Source of the DNA: Thalassospira xiamenensis M-5 = DSM 17429
Lineage (GTDB): Bacteria > Pseudomonadota > Alphaproteobacteria > Rhodospirillales > Thalassospiraceae
Direction: 5' to 3'
Length of the DNA: 64,000 nt
NCBI RefSeq assembly: GCF_000300235.2
Contig: NZ_CP004388.1
Coordinates: 96,001 to 160,000 of the forward strand
Part shown: positions 8,219-16,402 of the stretch, in pieces
Layout: each line of letters opens with the position of its first letter
Numbering within the stretch: the first letter of the stretch is position 1
Notes under the pieces: generated by a model
Database searches by the model: none
Told to the model about the DNA's origin: nothing
Seen by the model: the letters and a program-made list of their open reading frames with translations, nothing else
Position numbers and translations under genes: made by a program

Positions 8219-8542
8219 TCAGAATGGAAGTTTGAAACCTTCCGGCAGGTTGAGTCCACCGGTGACGTCCTTCATCTTGTCCTGAACAGCGGCTTCGACC
8301 TTGACCTTGGCGTCGTTATAGGCCGCAACGATCAGGTCTTCGAGGACTTCGGTATCCTCGGGATCGACAATGCTTTTGTCGAGTTTCAGGCCGCGCATCT
8401 CGCCCTTGCCGTTCAACATGACCTTGACCATGCCAGCCCCGGACTGGCCTTCGATTTCAAGTGCAACAAGTCCTTCCTGCATTTCCTGCATTTTGGACTG
8501 CATCTGCTGGGCCTGTTTCAGCATCCCTGCAAGGTTCTTCAT
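8219..8542 (-). CDS. YbaB/EbfC family nucleoid-associated protein
   Basis: A 107-residue DNA-binding protein. It begins [20 protein letters not shown], the amphipathic helix with the repeated Q/M pattern of the family. The core follows with [20 protein letters not shown] and a closing helix ending [12 protein letters not shown]. It acts as a dimer on DNA. Its start overlaps the dnaX stop (ATGA at 8539-8542), so the two are translationally coupled. Confidence 0.95.
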   Translation of the reverse strand: MKNLAGMLKQAQQMQSKMQEMQEGLVALEIEGQSGAGMVKVMLNGKGEMRGLKLDKSIVDPEDTEVLEDLIVAAYNDAKVKVEAAVQDKMKDVTGGLNLPEGFKLPF

Positions 8543-10440
8543 AGCTCGTCGTCTCCTTCGAGATAAAATGCATCATCGTAAACGGAACCGCTGTCATCCT
8601 GCTCGCCCTCGGTTTCTTCCTGTCCCGGTGGCAGATGGACGGCAACGATTTTTGCCTTGGGTAATCCGTCAAGGATCGCCTTGACCAGCGGATCAAGTGA
8701 TGCATCCGCCTTGCGCTGTTCAAGTTCCTCGAGTTCCTGTTCCTTAAGGGTCGGCGCACCTTCTTCGCGTTCCGAAACACTGACCAGCCAGCGATGACCG
8801 GTCAGATTGTTCAGGGTTTTGATAAGCTGGCTCGACAGATCCGCACGCGCCCCGCGCGCCGGACGGAATTCAATGCGACCCGGTTCGTATTTCACCAGAT
8901 GCATATAGTTTTTAAGCTGGATCGCAAGTGCGGTTGTTTCCCGCTCTTTCGACAGCAATTCGGCGACTTCGGCAAAGGTTTCGGGCAGCTTGGCATAAAC
9001 CTGCTGCGGGGCCTGTTCTGGCTCACCCAGCGGATCAGGGCGCGCATGGGCAACCGCCGCCCCGCCGCCATTAACCACCTGCATGCGCGGACCCGGTCCA
9101 CCACCGCCATTGCCACCACCGCCGCCTTGCGGGGCATTACCGGATTTGTTCAGATCATTGCGCAGTTTCTTGATCAGATCGCCCGGGGGGGGCATTTCGG
9201 CGGCATAAGCCAGCCGGATCAGGATCATTTCGGCGGCCTGGATCGGGCTTGGTGCAATGCGGGTTTCTTCCAGCCCTTTAAGCAGCATCTGCCACGCACG
9301 GGTTAATTGTGGCATGGCAAGCTTGGCGGCAATTTCCTTGCCGCGGTCGCGTTCGATCTGCGACACGCCCGGATCATTTGCCGCCTCGGGTGACAGCTTC
9401 ACACGCGTCAGCCAGTGGGTCAGATCAAGCATATCCTGCAACATCACCGCCGGATCGCCGCCCAGTGCATATTGCGCCCCCAGCAATTCCAGCGCTTCGT
9501 TGATTTCGCCCTTCATGGTCCGGTCAAACAGATCGAAAATCCGCGACCGGTCTGACAGGCCCAGCATATCGCGGACCTGCTGGGTGGTGACTTTGCCCGC
9601 ACCATGCGAAATCGCCTGATCCAGAAGGCTCATACCGTCACGAACCGATCCGTCAGCCGCACGTGCAATCAGGGCCAGCGCCTCGTCCTCGATATCGGCA
9701 TGTTCAAGGGTTGCGATGCGTTTGTAATGAGCGGCCAGTTCATCAGTCTGAACCCGGCGCAAATCAAAACGCTGGCAACGCGACAGAACGGTGATCGGAA
9801 TTTTGCGGATTTCGGTGGTCGCAAAGATGAATTTCACATGCTCTGGCGGTTCTTCCAGCGTTTTCAAAAGCGCGTTAAACGCACTTTTCGACAGCATGTG
9901 CACTTCGTCGATGATGTAAATCTTGTAGCGGGCCGATGTCGGTCGATACCGAACGCCTTCGATCAGTTCGCGAATATCGTCAACACCCGTGCGTGACGCG
10001 GCATCCATTTCCAGAACGTCGACATGACGGTCTTCGGCAATCGCGCGGCAATGCTCGCAAACACCGCATGGCTCGATGGTGGCATTGCCTTTGCCATCCG
10101 GTCCGATGCAGTTCAGCGCGCGCGCAATGATGCGGGCGGTCGTGGTTTTACCGATCCCGCGCACCCCGGTCAGAACAAATGCATGCGCCAGTCGACCGCT
10201 TTCAAGCGCATTCGACAGCGTCTTGACCATCGGCCCGTGGCCAATCAGCTCGTCAAAGGTTTTCGGGCGATATTTACGGGCAAGAACCTGATATTCGCTT
10301 TTGGGTGCCTCTTCGGCCTTTGGGGCAGTCACAGATGCAGGTGCCGCTGCGGCGGGTTCCTGTTCCATATCAAGCTCTGGCGCCTCAGCCTCGGGCGTTT
10401 CTGGTGCTGACGTTTCGGTGCTGTCGATCTGATCCGTCAT
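8539..10440 (-). CDS. dnaX: DNA polymerase III subunits gamma/tau
   Basis: A 633-residue clamp-loader ATPase. An acidic/Ala/Pro-rich N-terminal extension of about 45 residues precedes the conserved EYQVLARKYRPKTFDELIG. The Walker A loop GVRGIGKT is at 92-99, a zinc-binding Cys cluster (CGVCEHC) lies near 120-130, and Walker B/sensor elements are IIDEVHML and FIFATTE. Domain III ends near 415. A run of eight C in the coding strand (9185-9192) encodes PPP at 417-419, and a Gly-rich linker (about 437-448) leads to the tau-specific C-terminal domains. There is no A-rich slippery site. It is the first gene of the dnaX-ybaB-recR block. Confidence 0.97.
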   Translation of the reverse strand: MTDQIDSTETSAPETPEAEAPELDMEQEPAAAAPASVTAPKAEEAPKSEYQVLARKYRPKTFDELIGHGPMVKTLSNALESGRLAHAFVLTGVRGIGKTTTARIIARALNCIGPDGKGNATIEPCGVCEHCRAIAEDRHVDVLEMDAASRTGVDDIRELIEGVRYRPTSARYKIYIIDEVHMLSKSAFNALLKTLEEPPEHVKFIFATTEIRKIPITVLSRCQRFDLRRVQTDELAAHYKRIATLEHADIEDEALALIARAADGSVRDGMSLLDQAISHGAGKVTTQQVRDMLGLSDRSRIFDLFDRTMKGEINEALELLGAQYALGGDPAVMLQDMLDLTHWLTRVKLSPEAANDPGVSQIERDRGKEIAAKLAMPQLTRAWQMLLKGLEETRIAPSPIQAAEMILIRLAYAAEMPPPGDLIKKLRNDLNKSGNAPQGGGGGNGGGGPGPRMQVVNGGGAAVAHARPDPLGEPEQAPQQVYAKLPETFAEVAELLSKERETTALAIQLKNYMHLVKYEPGRIEFRPARGARADLSSQLIKTLNNLTGHRWLVSVSEREEGAPTLKEQELEELEQRKADASLDPLVKAILDGLPKAKIVAVHLPPGQEETEGEQDDSGSVYDDAFYLEGDDEL

Positions 10441-10508
10441 TCATCCGGTCCGGCATGTTTCAATGTGCTTTGGTTTTAGCAGCTTCGCCCCCGCATGGGA
10501 AAGACCAA

Positions 10509-10524
10509 GTGGGAAATTTCCCAC
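10509..10524. promoter_or_regulatory. Perfect 16-bp palindrome upstream of dnaX
   Basis: GTGGGAAATTTCCCAC is a perfect inverted repeat, 69 bases before the dnaX start and between dnaX and the SRP RNA gene. It has no T-run, so an operator is more likely than a terminator. The binding protein is unknown. Confidence 0.45.
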
Positions 10525-10591
10525 ACAAAATTCCATAGCAGGCATGATGCTGCAAAGCATGGCGGAAACATGTGACTTTTGGGGGATATAA

Positions 10592-10696
10592 AGGGTGAGA
10601 GACTGAACCGCGACCCGGAAAAACTCGTTACGGCTGCTACCTTCCGGTCCTGACCGGGTTGGCGAGCGGTCCGTCCACGGCCAGCCTCTCGCCCCC
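10592..10696 (-). ncRNA. ffs: Signal recognition particle RNA, small bacterial type (4.5S)
   Basis: The - strand carries the invariant domain IV core: GGTCAGGACCGGAAGGTAGC, with the GGAA tetraloop and the asymmetric loop bound by Ffh. The flanks pair as GAGAGGCTG at the 5' side and CAGTCTCTC at the 3' side. About 105 bases, the usual small form without an Alu domain. Ends are uncertain by about six bases. It lies upstream of dnaX on the same strand and has its own promoter. Confidence 0.93.
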
Positions 10697-10725
10697 TATA
10701 TCGCGCAAGGAACCATAAAACGCAA
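10697..10725 (-). promoter_or_regulatory. Promoter of the SRP RNA gene
   Basis: On the - strand, TTGCGT (10725-10720) and GATATA (10702-10697) are separated by 17 bases, a sigma-70 type arrangement ending directly at the RNA 5' region. Confidence 0.6.
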
Positions 10726-10886
10726 GGCCCGGCTTTGATTTTTTGATAAATCGCATGATCGTGGCTTTGACGGCGGGTTTGGTCGCGCTAATGTCGGTAC
10801 CCGTCACCTGAATATGCTGACCCACCATATTGAATTACGGGACTCGATCCCGTCTCTGGTGGATCCAACCAAGGAATTGCCCCGAA

Positions 10887-11813
10887 ATGGACAGGCTGTT
10901 TTATGAAGCAACAGATCTGGATCGCGATGCCCAGTTGCGCACCCGGGAAAACTGGCGCGAACTGTTGCTGGCTGAGGTAACCGTCAAAATCCTGATTTGC
11001 CATGGTGGTGATCCGCTTTTTGCCTGGCCCGAAGACATGAACGAGCATGAATTGGTCGTTGTGGGCGGCCCGGCCTTGCCGCATCTTGATCTCGAAATCG
11101 AACGGGCAAACTGGATCTATATCGGTCGACAGGGCGGCGAGGCGGTCATTGCGATTGATATCGAACCGGTTATTTCCGACCGTGATGATGCCATTCGTCG
11201 GCTTGGGGGTGGATTTGGCGATATGCGCAGCCGCATGGCAGCCCTTTCGGAAGACGAAGCCGCCTTGGCTGCCCAGGCCCGCGCCATTTTCAACTGGCAC
11301 CATAAACACCGTTTTTGTGGTGTTTGTGGTCACCCCAACCATGTGATGGAAGCCGGTTATCGTCTGCAATGCAGTAATCCGGCATGTGGCACACCGCATT
11401 TCCCGCGGATTGATCCTGCGGTCATCATGCTGATCCATCACAATGATCATGTGTTGCTGGCGCGCTCACCACAGTTTCTTCCGGGGACCGTTTCTGTGCT
11501 TGCCGGGTTTGTCGAGCCGGGCGAAACCCTTGAACAGGCGGTTGCGCGCGAAGTGTTCGAAGAAGTCGGGATACGCATCAAACGTGCGCGTTATATTGCA
11601 TCTCAACCATGGCCTTTCCCCGGTTCACTGATGCTGGGTTTCGTCGCCGAGGCAGAAACGACCGACATCGTCATTGATGAAAAGGAAATTGAATTTGCGA
11701 TGTGGGTGCATCGCGACGATGTTGCCGGGCTCCCCGAAAAGGGCATCAACCTTCCCCGTCCGATTTCAATTGCACGCTACCTTCTGGAAAATTGGCGCGA
11801 AGGCCGCATATAG
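10887..11813 (+). CDS. nudC: NADH pyrophosphatase, Nudix family (NudC)
   Basis: A 308-residue hydrolase that splits NAD(H) into NMN(H) and AMP, and in related proteins removes NAD caps from RNA. Order: an N-terminal domain, a zinc ribbon (FCGVCGHPN, then CSNPACGTPHFPR) near 145-180, and the Nudix box GFVEPGETLEQAVAREVFEE near 206-225. The family-defining SQPWPFPGSLM follows. ATG 10887 gives the usual start; AAGGA lies 11 bases upstream, and an upstream in-frame ATG at 10830 adds 19 residues without similarity. An inverted repeat ACGGGA/TCCCGT (10838-10854) sits in the leader. Confidence 0.94.
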   Translation: MDRLFYEATDLDRDAQLRTRENWRELLLAEVTVKILICHGGDPLFAWPEDMNEHELVVVGGPALPHLDLEIERANWIYIGRQGGEAVIAIDIEPVISDRDDAIRRLGGGFGDMRSRMAALSEDEAALAAQARAIFNWHHKHRFCGVCGHPNHVMEAGYRLQCSNPACGTPHFPRIDPAVIMLIHHNDHVLLARSPQFLPGTVSVLAGFVEPGETLEQAVAREVFEEVGIRIKRARYIASQPWPFPGSLMLGFVAEAETTDIVIDEKEIEFAMWVHRDDVAGLPEKGINLPRPISIARYLLENWREGRI

Positions 11814-11897
11814 AAGGGACCAGCGTCATATCCTGATACAAATCCGGAGCCGACGCGCATTGGCAATTTATAGTGTGCGAAAAGGGAGAGGCTTCTG

Positions 11898-12692
11898 ATG
11901 CAGGGGATATCTCGTTGGTTTTGTTATATGTCGAGCGTATTGGTTTGTTGGGTGGTTGCCACAGTGGCCAATGCTGACACCAAGAACGCGATACCTGTTA
12001 AGGTTGGCGCCTATGAATATGGCGTCGTCTATTTTTTTGAAAATGATAAACCTTCAGGTTTCACCCCGGAATTGATTGCAGACCTCAATGCCATCCAATC
12101 GAAATACTTTTTCGAGTTGGTCGAAACATCGTCACGTCGTCGCTACAACGATCTTGCGATGGGGGGCTTCGATCTCATTTTGATGGAAAGTCCCGACTGG
12201 GATTGGAGAGATCAGGATGTTCTGTTTTCTGATCCCATTGTTGTCGAATATGATTTATTCATTGCCCGCAAGGACGACGTTCCGGGGCCAGGTTGGTTCG
12301 ACGATATAACCCGACATGAGATTCTTTGCGTACTGGGGTTCCACTATAAATTTGCCTCTTTCAACGCCAATCCTGAGTATTTGCAAGATCATTTCGGTGT
12401 TTTGTTCCACTATGACGAACAACAATTGTTCGACCATTTGTTGGACGGAGAAGGTGACGTTGGCATTGTTTCGGCAGGATTTCTGGCAAGAGCCTATGCA
12501 AAAAATCCGGAACTGAGTCAGAGAGTATTTATTGGACCAAGCCCTGATTTCAGCTACGAGCTGGTTGCGGTTCTTTCAAAACAGTCGGCGATATCGCTGG
12601 CTGAGTTCAATGATTTAATCCGGATAGTGAAAAGGGAAGGAAATATCGCGCAGGAATGGCGCGATATGCACGGAAATTTGCCAACAGGTTAA
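11898..12692 (+). CDS. Periplasmic solute-binding protein, family 3-like
   Basis: A 264-residue protein with a secretion signal (hydrophobic stretch to about residue 26, ending ANAD). The body follows the amino-acid-binding family 3 fold: VKVGAYEYGVVYFFENDKPSGFTPELIADL at the start, and DVGIVSAGFLARAY in the second half. No transporter subunits are adjacent, so it may be an orphan receptor or sensor-like binding protein; many alphaproteobacterial proteins of this kind stand alone. The ligand cannot be told. A GGGAGAGG ribosome site precedes ATG 11898. It runs convergent to the next gene with a gap of only 20 bases. Confidence 0.78.
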   Translation: MQGISRWFCYMSSVLVCWVVATVANADTKNAIPVKVGAYEYGVVYFFENDKPSGFTPELIADLNAIQSKYFFELVETSSRRRYNDLAMGGFDLILMESPDWDWRDQDVLFSDPIVVEYDLFIARKDDVPGPGWFDDITRHEILCVLGFHYKFASFNANPEYLQDHFGVLFHYDEQQLFDHLLDGEGDVGIVSAGFLARAYAKNPELSQRVFIGPSPDFSYELVAVLSKQSAISLAEFNDLIRIVKREGNIAQEWRDMHGNLPTG

Positions 12693-12712
12693 GCTTTTGG
12701 CCTCAATTGCCG

Positions 12713-13093
12713 TCAGTCTAGTGGCGGGATTCGGGCAATCACATTGCGACGCAGACTTTCAGGACGTTCACGCCAAGGCACGATGCCGTCATCTGTTTCC
12801 GCGTATTTTGTGGCAAGTTCCTGCAGATCAGCGATCATGTTTTCCGGATCAATATTTCCGTAAACATAACCCCATTTTCCCATGCCATTCAGCGCAACCG
12901 AACAGCCCGACTTGCAATTGGTCAGGCATTCAACGGCCCTGATTTCAAACGGTATGTCCAGCAACGCCCCGTTTTCGACCATTTTATCAAACAGTATCCG
13001 ACCGTGACGTGGCTCCGTTGCCCCTTCGGTCGAGGATGCGGTGCAGGTCGTGCAGATATTCAGGCGGGCTTTTGGGGACATGGTATCCGTCAT
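12713..13093 (-). CDS. DUF1636 family protein, ferredoxin-like
   Basis: A small protein of about 126 residues. Cysteines are arranged as NICTTCTAS near the start and ECLTNCKSGC in the middle, followed by GKWGYVYGNIDPE and the terminal WRERPESLRRNVIARIPP, all typical of DUF1636. The cysteine pattern resembles thioredoxin-fold 2Fe-2S proteins, so a metal or cluster site is likely but unproven. Start 13093 gives MTDTMSPKAR; an ATG four codons later (13081) or a TTG at 13150 are alternatives. Family members are often near cobalamin genes, but no such genes are here. Confidence 0.82.
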   Translation of the reverse strand: MTDTMSPKARLNICTTCTASSTEGATEPRHGRILFDKMVENGALLDIPFEIRAVECLTNCKSGCSVALNGMGKWGYVYGNIDPENMIADLQELATKYAETDDGIVPWRERPESLRRNVIARIPPLD

Positions 13094-13163
13094 GATTATG
13101 GTGTTTGCGGAGGCGCATAAAACCAGCTTGCCGGTTATCGGGTCAAGCAATCATCTGGTGGTT

Positions 13164-13751
13164 CTATCGACCCTGAAGACCTTTGCCTGCAAGAATTCCG
13201 AAAACAGATTTTTCAATTCGGGATCTGCGTGTGGCCGATTGTTTGGCACCAGAAAAATAAAGATTGTATCCCCGCTGCCGCCCCGGTGTCAGGGCCTTGA
13301 ACGCTTTTTCAAGATCAGGATTTTTTGAAAATTCATCCAAAAGTTCAGCCGGAAGCTCAAGATTTTCCTTTTCGCTGAAATCAATCTTCAGGCCGGATTT
13401 TTCGACTTCGATGGCAACTTTGATATAGGCCTTCAGAGCATTTTCTTTTGCTCTGATTTCTTCAGCCGACGTAAAATGAATGCGGCGCATTGCCTTCGAA
13501 TTTTCACCCGGTTTCGCAAGAACACCCTCAGGGTCCTCCATCAACGCGCCCTTGAAAAATCCAAGCGCGCAATCATCTTTCATCCCGTAAATCATAAGGA
13601 TATTTTTGCCCTCCGACGTGTAGCAAAGATTACCCCACTTCACGTCTTCGATCAGCCCACATTCAAGAATAATTGATCTTAGCGCTTTGCGTTCTTCGTG
13701 CCACTTCTCCTGCGCTAGAAGCGCATCGACCTTTGCTGCCAAACTCGTCAT
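13164..13751 (-). CDS. YdeI/OmpD-associated family protein
   Basis: A 195-residue protein with an N-terminal DUF1801/YdhG-like fold (DVKWGNLCYTSEGKNILMIYG, GFFKGALMEDPEGVL). The C-terminal segment LTPGRQRGYNLYFSGAKQ followed by TRRSRIEK is the family signature. Biochemical role is unknown; structural relatives include frataxin-like folds. It is on the same strand as the DUF1636 gene, about 70 bases upstream of it, so the two may share a transcript. Confidence 0.85.
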   Translation of the reverse strand: MTSLAAKVDALLAQEKWHEERKALRSIILECGLIEDVKWGNLCYTSEGKNILMIYGMKDDCALGFFKGALMEDPEGVLAKPGENSKAMRRIHFTSAEEIRAKENALKAYIKVAIEVEKSGLKIDFSEKENLELPAELLDEFSKNPDLEKAFKALTPGRQRGYNLYFSGAKQSATRRSRIEKSVFGILAGKGLQGR

Positions 13752-13795
13752 TTATTGAAACTCCGACGACCCTTTTTTCTCTATCCCCTATTCAA

Positions 13796-14677
13796 TCAGC
13801 CGGTTGCGCGGATGGTCAAGTTATCATCATTGATATATTCGCTTACAAAACCCTGGATCGTTGCGGCAAGCTGGCGACCCACCAGCGGATGCGTCGCATC
13901 CGACAGCATCAGGGCCACACCGACCGCGGGCAATGGCGGGAAACCGTCGCGACTTTCAAGAATCTGAAACTCGTCCGTGACGCTGGCTGCTGCAAGGGCC
14001 GCGACGCCAAGTCCGTCACGTACCAGATGCAAAAGCGATGCGGCCTGCCGCGTGGTGGCAAGTAAGTTATATGGCCGGTTCGTCTTTGAAATTGCATCAA
14101 TCGCCCATGCATGGAATTTGCAATCTTCCTCTGGCAAGACAAGCGACAAGGGATCTTTTAGGTGCTGCTGGTGTACTGGCGAACTGACCCAGACACCGGC
14201 CTCGTGACGCAGGAAATATCCCTCTTCGCCTTTCTCCGACCGGCTGATGATCGATAAATCAAGCTCGCCCTGATCCAGCATTCGGCGCAAAAAGATCGTC
14301 GGATTGACGGAAATGAAAAACTTGGCCTCTGGATAACTCGCCTGTATTGCACGCAATACAACAGGAAGGATTTTCTGGGTGTAATCGTCCGGGCAACCGA
14401 TACGGATGGGGCGACTGGTACTGTGATCGCGCATTTTGCCCATTGCCTCGTCCTGCAATGACAATATCCGTCGTGCATATCCGACAAAGGTGATGCCTTC
14501 GGATGTCAGGAACACATTGCGGCCTTCACGTTCAAACAGCTTGTTGCCGACAAGATCTTCCAACCGCTTCATCTGCATGGAAAATGCCGATGGAGTGCGG
14601 CCGATCCGATCCGCAGCACGGTTGAAACTGCCACATTCGGCAAAGGCGACAAAGCTTCGGAGCAGATCGGAATCCAT
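13796..14677 (-). CDS. LysR-family transcriptional regulator
   Basis: A 293-residue regulator. Residues 1-60 form the LysR winged helix (DLLRSFVAFAECGSFNRAAD, SAFSMQMKRLEDLVG). Residues 90-290 form the two-lobed effector-binding domain (IRIGCPDDYTQKILPVVL). It is divergent from the glutathione S-transferase gene at 14819, with 141 bases between them containing a paired TGATCA site; LysR proteins usually control the divergent neighbour and themselves. Confidence 0.93.
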   Translation of the reverse strand: MDSDLLRSFVAFAECGSFNRAADRIGRTPSAFSMQMKRLEDLVGNKLFEREGRNVFLTSEGITFVGYARRILSLQDEAMGKMRDHSTSRPIRIGCPDDYTQKILPVVLRAIQASYPEAKFFISVNPTIFLRRMLDQGELDLSIISRSEKGEEGYFLRHEAGVWVSSPVHQQHLKDPLSLVLPEEDCKFHAWAIDAISKTNRPYNLLATTRQAASLLHLVRDGLGVAALAAASVTDEFQILESRDGFPPLPAVGVALMLSDATHPLVGRQLAATIQGFVSEYINDDNLTIRATG

Positions 14678-14688
14678 GGAACATCCTT

Positions 14689-14707
14689 TGATCAGAAATA
14701 ATGATCA
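14689..14707. promoter_or_regulatory. Candidate LysR operator
   Basis: Two TGATCA hexamers separated by seven bases form a 19-bp symmetric site, 12 bases from the lysR start and in the gap shared with the divergent GST gene. Fits the T-N11-A style of LysR sites; assignment is inference. Confidence 0.5.
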
Positions 14708-14818
14708 ATAAATTTGAACAGTCTGGTCAAAACTATTCGATTGTTTGCCAACGAGCCAGAACCAATTATCGCCCCTGGCCGGCCACTGCTGTTTTGCAAG
14801 TGCCAAAGGAATACTGAA

Positions 14819-15427
14819 ATGATCCTTCATGATTTTTTACCTTCGGGAAACGGTTACAAAATCCGTTTGCTGTTAACCCTTCTCGGCAAACCGTTTGATC
14901 TGGTCGAGCATGACATCACCAAGGGTGAAACCCGCACGCCCGAATTTCTGTCGCGCATCAATGCCAATGGCAAAATCCCTGCGCTGGAATTTGACAATGG
15001 CCGGGTTCTGGTCGAAAGCAATGCGATCCTGATCCACCTTGCCGAAGGAACACCTTATTTGCCGACCGATGCGTGGGAACGCACGGAAGTCATGCAATGG
15101 CTGTTCTTTGAACAATATGATCATGAACCAACGATTGCTGTTTTGCGCTCATGGGTCGGTGTCAAGGGCATGCCTGAACATGCAGATATTCTGGTGCCGA
15201 TGAAGCGGGCTGGTGCGAAAAAGGCGCTGGATCTGATGGAAAAGCGGTTGGCGGGGCACAACTGGCTGGTCGGGGACGCACTGTCGATCGCAGATATATC
15301 CCTGTATGCCTATACCCACGTCGCTGAAGAAGGCGATATCGACCTTTCGGTATATCCGGGCATCCGTGCGTGGCTTGATCGTGTTGCGGCTTTGCCGGGC
15401 TATATTCCGATCTCGTGGAAGCCCTGA
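14819..15427 (+). CDS. Glutathione S-transferase family protein
   Basis: A 202-residue protein. The N-terminal thioredoxin-like domain (GNGYKIRLLLTLLGKPF, then GKIPALEFDNGRVLVESNAI) carries the glutathione-binding Pro and Glu-Ser. An all-helical C-terminal domain follows (HNWLVGDALSIADISLYAY). ATG 14819 is preceded by AAAGGA at good spacing. It is divergent from a LysR gene that likely controls it. Substrate unknown. Confidence 0.92.
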   Translation: MILHDFLPSGNGYKIRLLLTLLGKPFDLVEHDITKGETRTPEFLSRINANGKIPALEFDNGRVLVESNAILIHLAEGTPYLPTDAWERTEVMQWLFFEQYDHEPTIAVLRSWVGVKGMPEHADILVPMKRAGAKKALDLMEKRLAGHNWLVGDALSIADISLYAYTHVAEEGDIDLSVYPGIRAWLDRVAALPGYIPISWKP

Positions 15428-15450
15428 TTTTCCGGGGATAAAGAAAGCAA

Positions 15451-15497
15451 CCGCCCCGATGCCGGAAAATATATTGGGGGAATCCGGAACGGGGCGG
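15451..15497. terminator. GC-rich hairpin between two convergent GST genes
   Basis: CCGCCCCG (15451-15458) pairs with CGGGGCGG (15490-15497), with an inner CCGGA/TCCGG pair. There is no T-run on either side, so termination here is plausible but weakly supported. Confidence 0.45.
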
Positions 15498-15563
15498 CTG
15501 CAACATCCAATGCGCGAACCAGTTAGCGCAAAGGCGAAAGGAAAAGGAAGGTGCGTGGGGCCT

Positions 15564-16232
15564 CTATGCCGTCCGCAAAATCCTGTCCGGTAACAGCGGG
15601 TCGGTCATAGCCGCAGAATGGCGTGCCTGAAAATTTTTGAACGCCGTATCCAGATTTGGTACTTCTGCCAGAATTTCCGGTCCCCCGGGCATTGCTTTGA
15701 GATAGTGGATCATGGGCATGATCAGCATATCTGGAATGGTGAAACGCTGGCCGAATAACCAGCCATCATCATAATGCGGATCAAGAATTTTAAGGTCATG
15801 GGCAATAAGATCGCCCATGCGCTTCATGCGGGCCGCAAAACCCGGGTCATTGCGCTGTTTTGTATCGGCAAAAACCATCGGGATGACAAATTGCCGTACG
15901 ATTTGTGTATTCAGCCGCGTCGTGGCGACACTGATCCATTGTTCCATGCGCGCCACTTTGTCCTTTCGCACCGGGCGCAATAGGGGCCCGTCAAACGCAT
16001 CATCAATGTAACGGCAGATCGCACTGGTTTCGTACAGAACCAGATTGTCATGAACCAGAACCGGTACCTTGCCGAACGGATTGAATTGCAGCAATTCCGG
16101 TGTTGGCTCTGCACCTGGGGATGGAATGCCTTTGGTGTGGAACTCGAACGAAATCTGTTTCTCGATACAGGCAATCCGTACCGTGCGCGCGAGACTGCTG
16201 CGCGGCATGCCGTAGATGATCACCTTGGACAT
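15564..16232 (-). CDS. Glutathione S-transferase family protein
   Basis: A 222-residue GST. The N-terminal half shows MSKVIIYGMPRSSLARTVRI, then NPFGKVPVLVHDNLVLYETS with the Val-Pro and Glu-Thr-Ser glutathione contacts. The helical C-terminal half has WLFGQRFTIPDMLIMPMI. It is divergent from the TetR gene at 16403; a perfect 24-bp palindrome lies in the gap, so TetR control is likely. It is not closely similar to the other GST at 14819. Substrate unknown. Confidence 0.93.
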   Translation of the reverse strand: MSKVIIYGMPRSSLARTVRIACIEKQISFEFHTKGIPSPGAEPTPELLQFNPFGKVPVLVHDNLVLYETSAICRYIDDAFDGPLLRPVRKDKVARMEQWISVATTRLNTQIVRQFVIPMVFADTKQRNDPGFAARMKRMGDLIAHDLKILDPHYDDGWLFGQRFTIPDMLIMPMIHYLKAMPGGPEILAEVPNLDTAFKNFQARHSAAMTDPLLPDRILRTA

Positions 16233-16331
16233 CGCAAAATCCTTTGCATCTGTAGTGGCGTGTCGTTGCGGTTGCGTGGCTCTGAATCAGCGCCCCGTTG
16301 CGCGAGAGTTGCCAACAGGATTACGCACGAC

Positions 16332-16355
16332 ATAATATGTTCAAGAACATATTAT
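16332..16355. promoter_or_regulatory. Candidate TetR operator, 24-bp palindrome
   Basis: ATAATATGTTC (16332-16342) and GAACATATTAT (16345-16355) form perfect 11-base arms around AA. It lies between divergent GST and TetR genes, 48 bases before the TetR start, where it could control both. Confidence 0.75.
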
Positions 16356-16402
16356 AAAAATGTGCGAGCCTTGTTTTCCGTCACCTCAATCGGAGCCAGA
16401 TC

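Noticed and set aside
8092..8259. Upstream extension of RecR by 56 codons
   Set aside because: RecR proteins begin at the helix-hairpin-helix; the extension has no family similarity and lies in the ybaB-recR gap.
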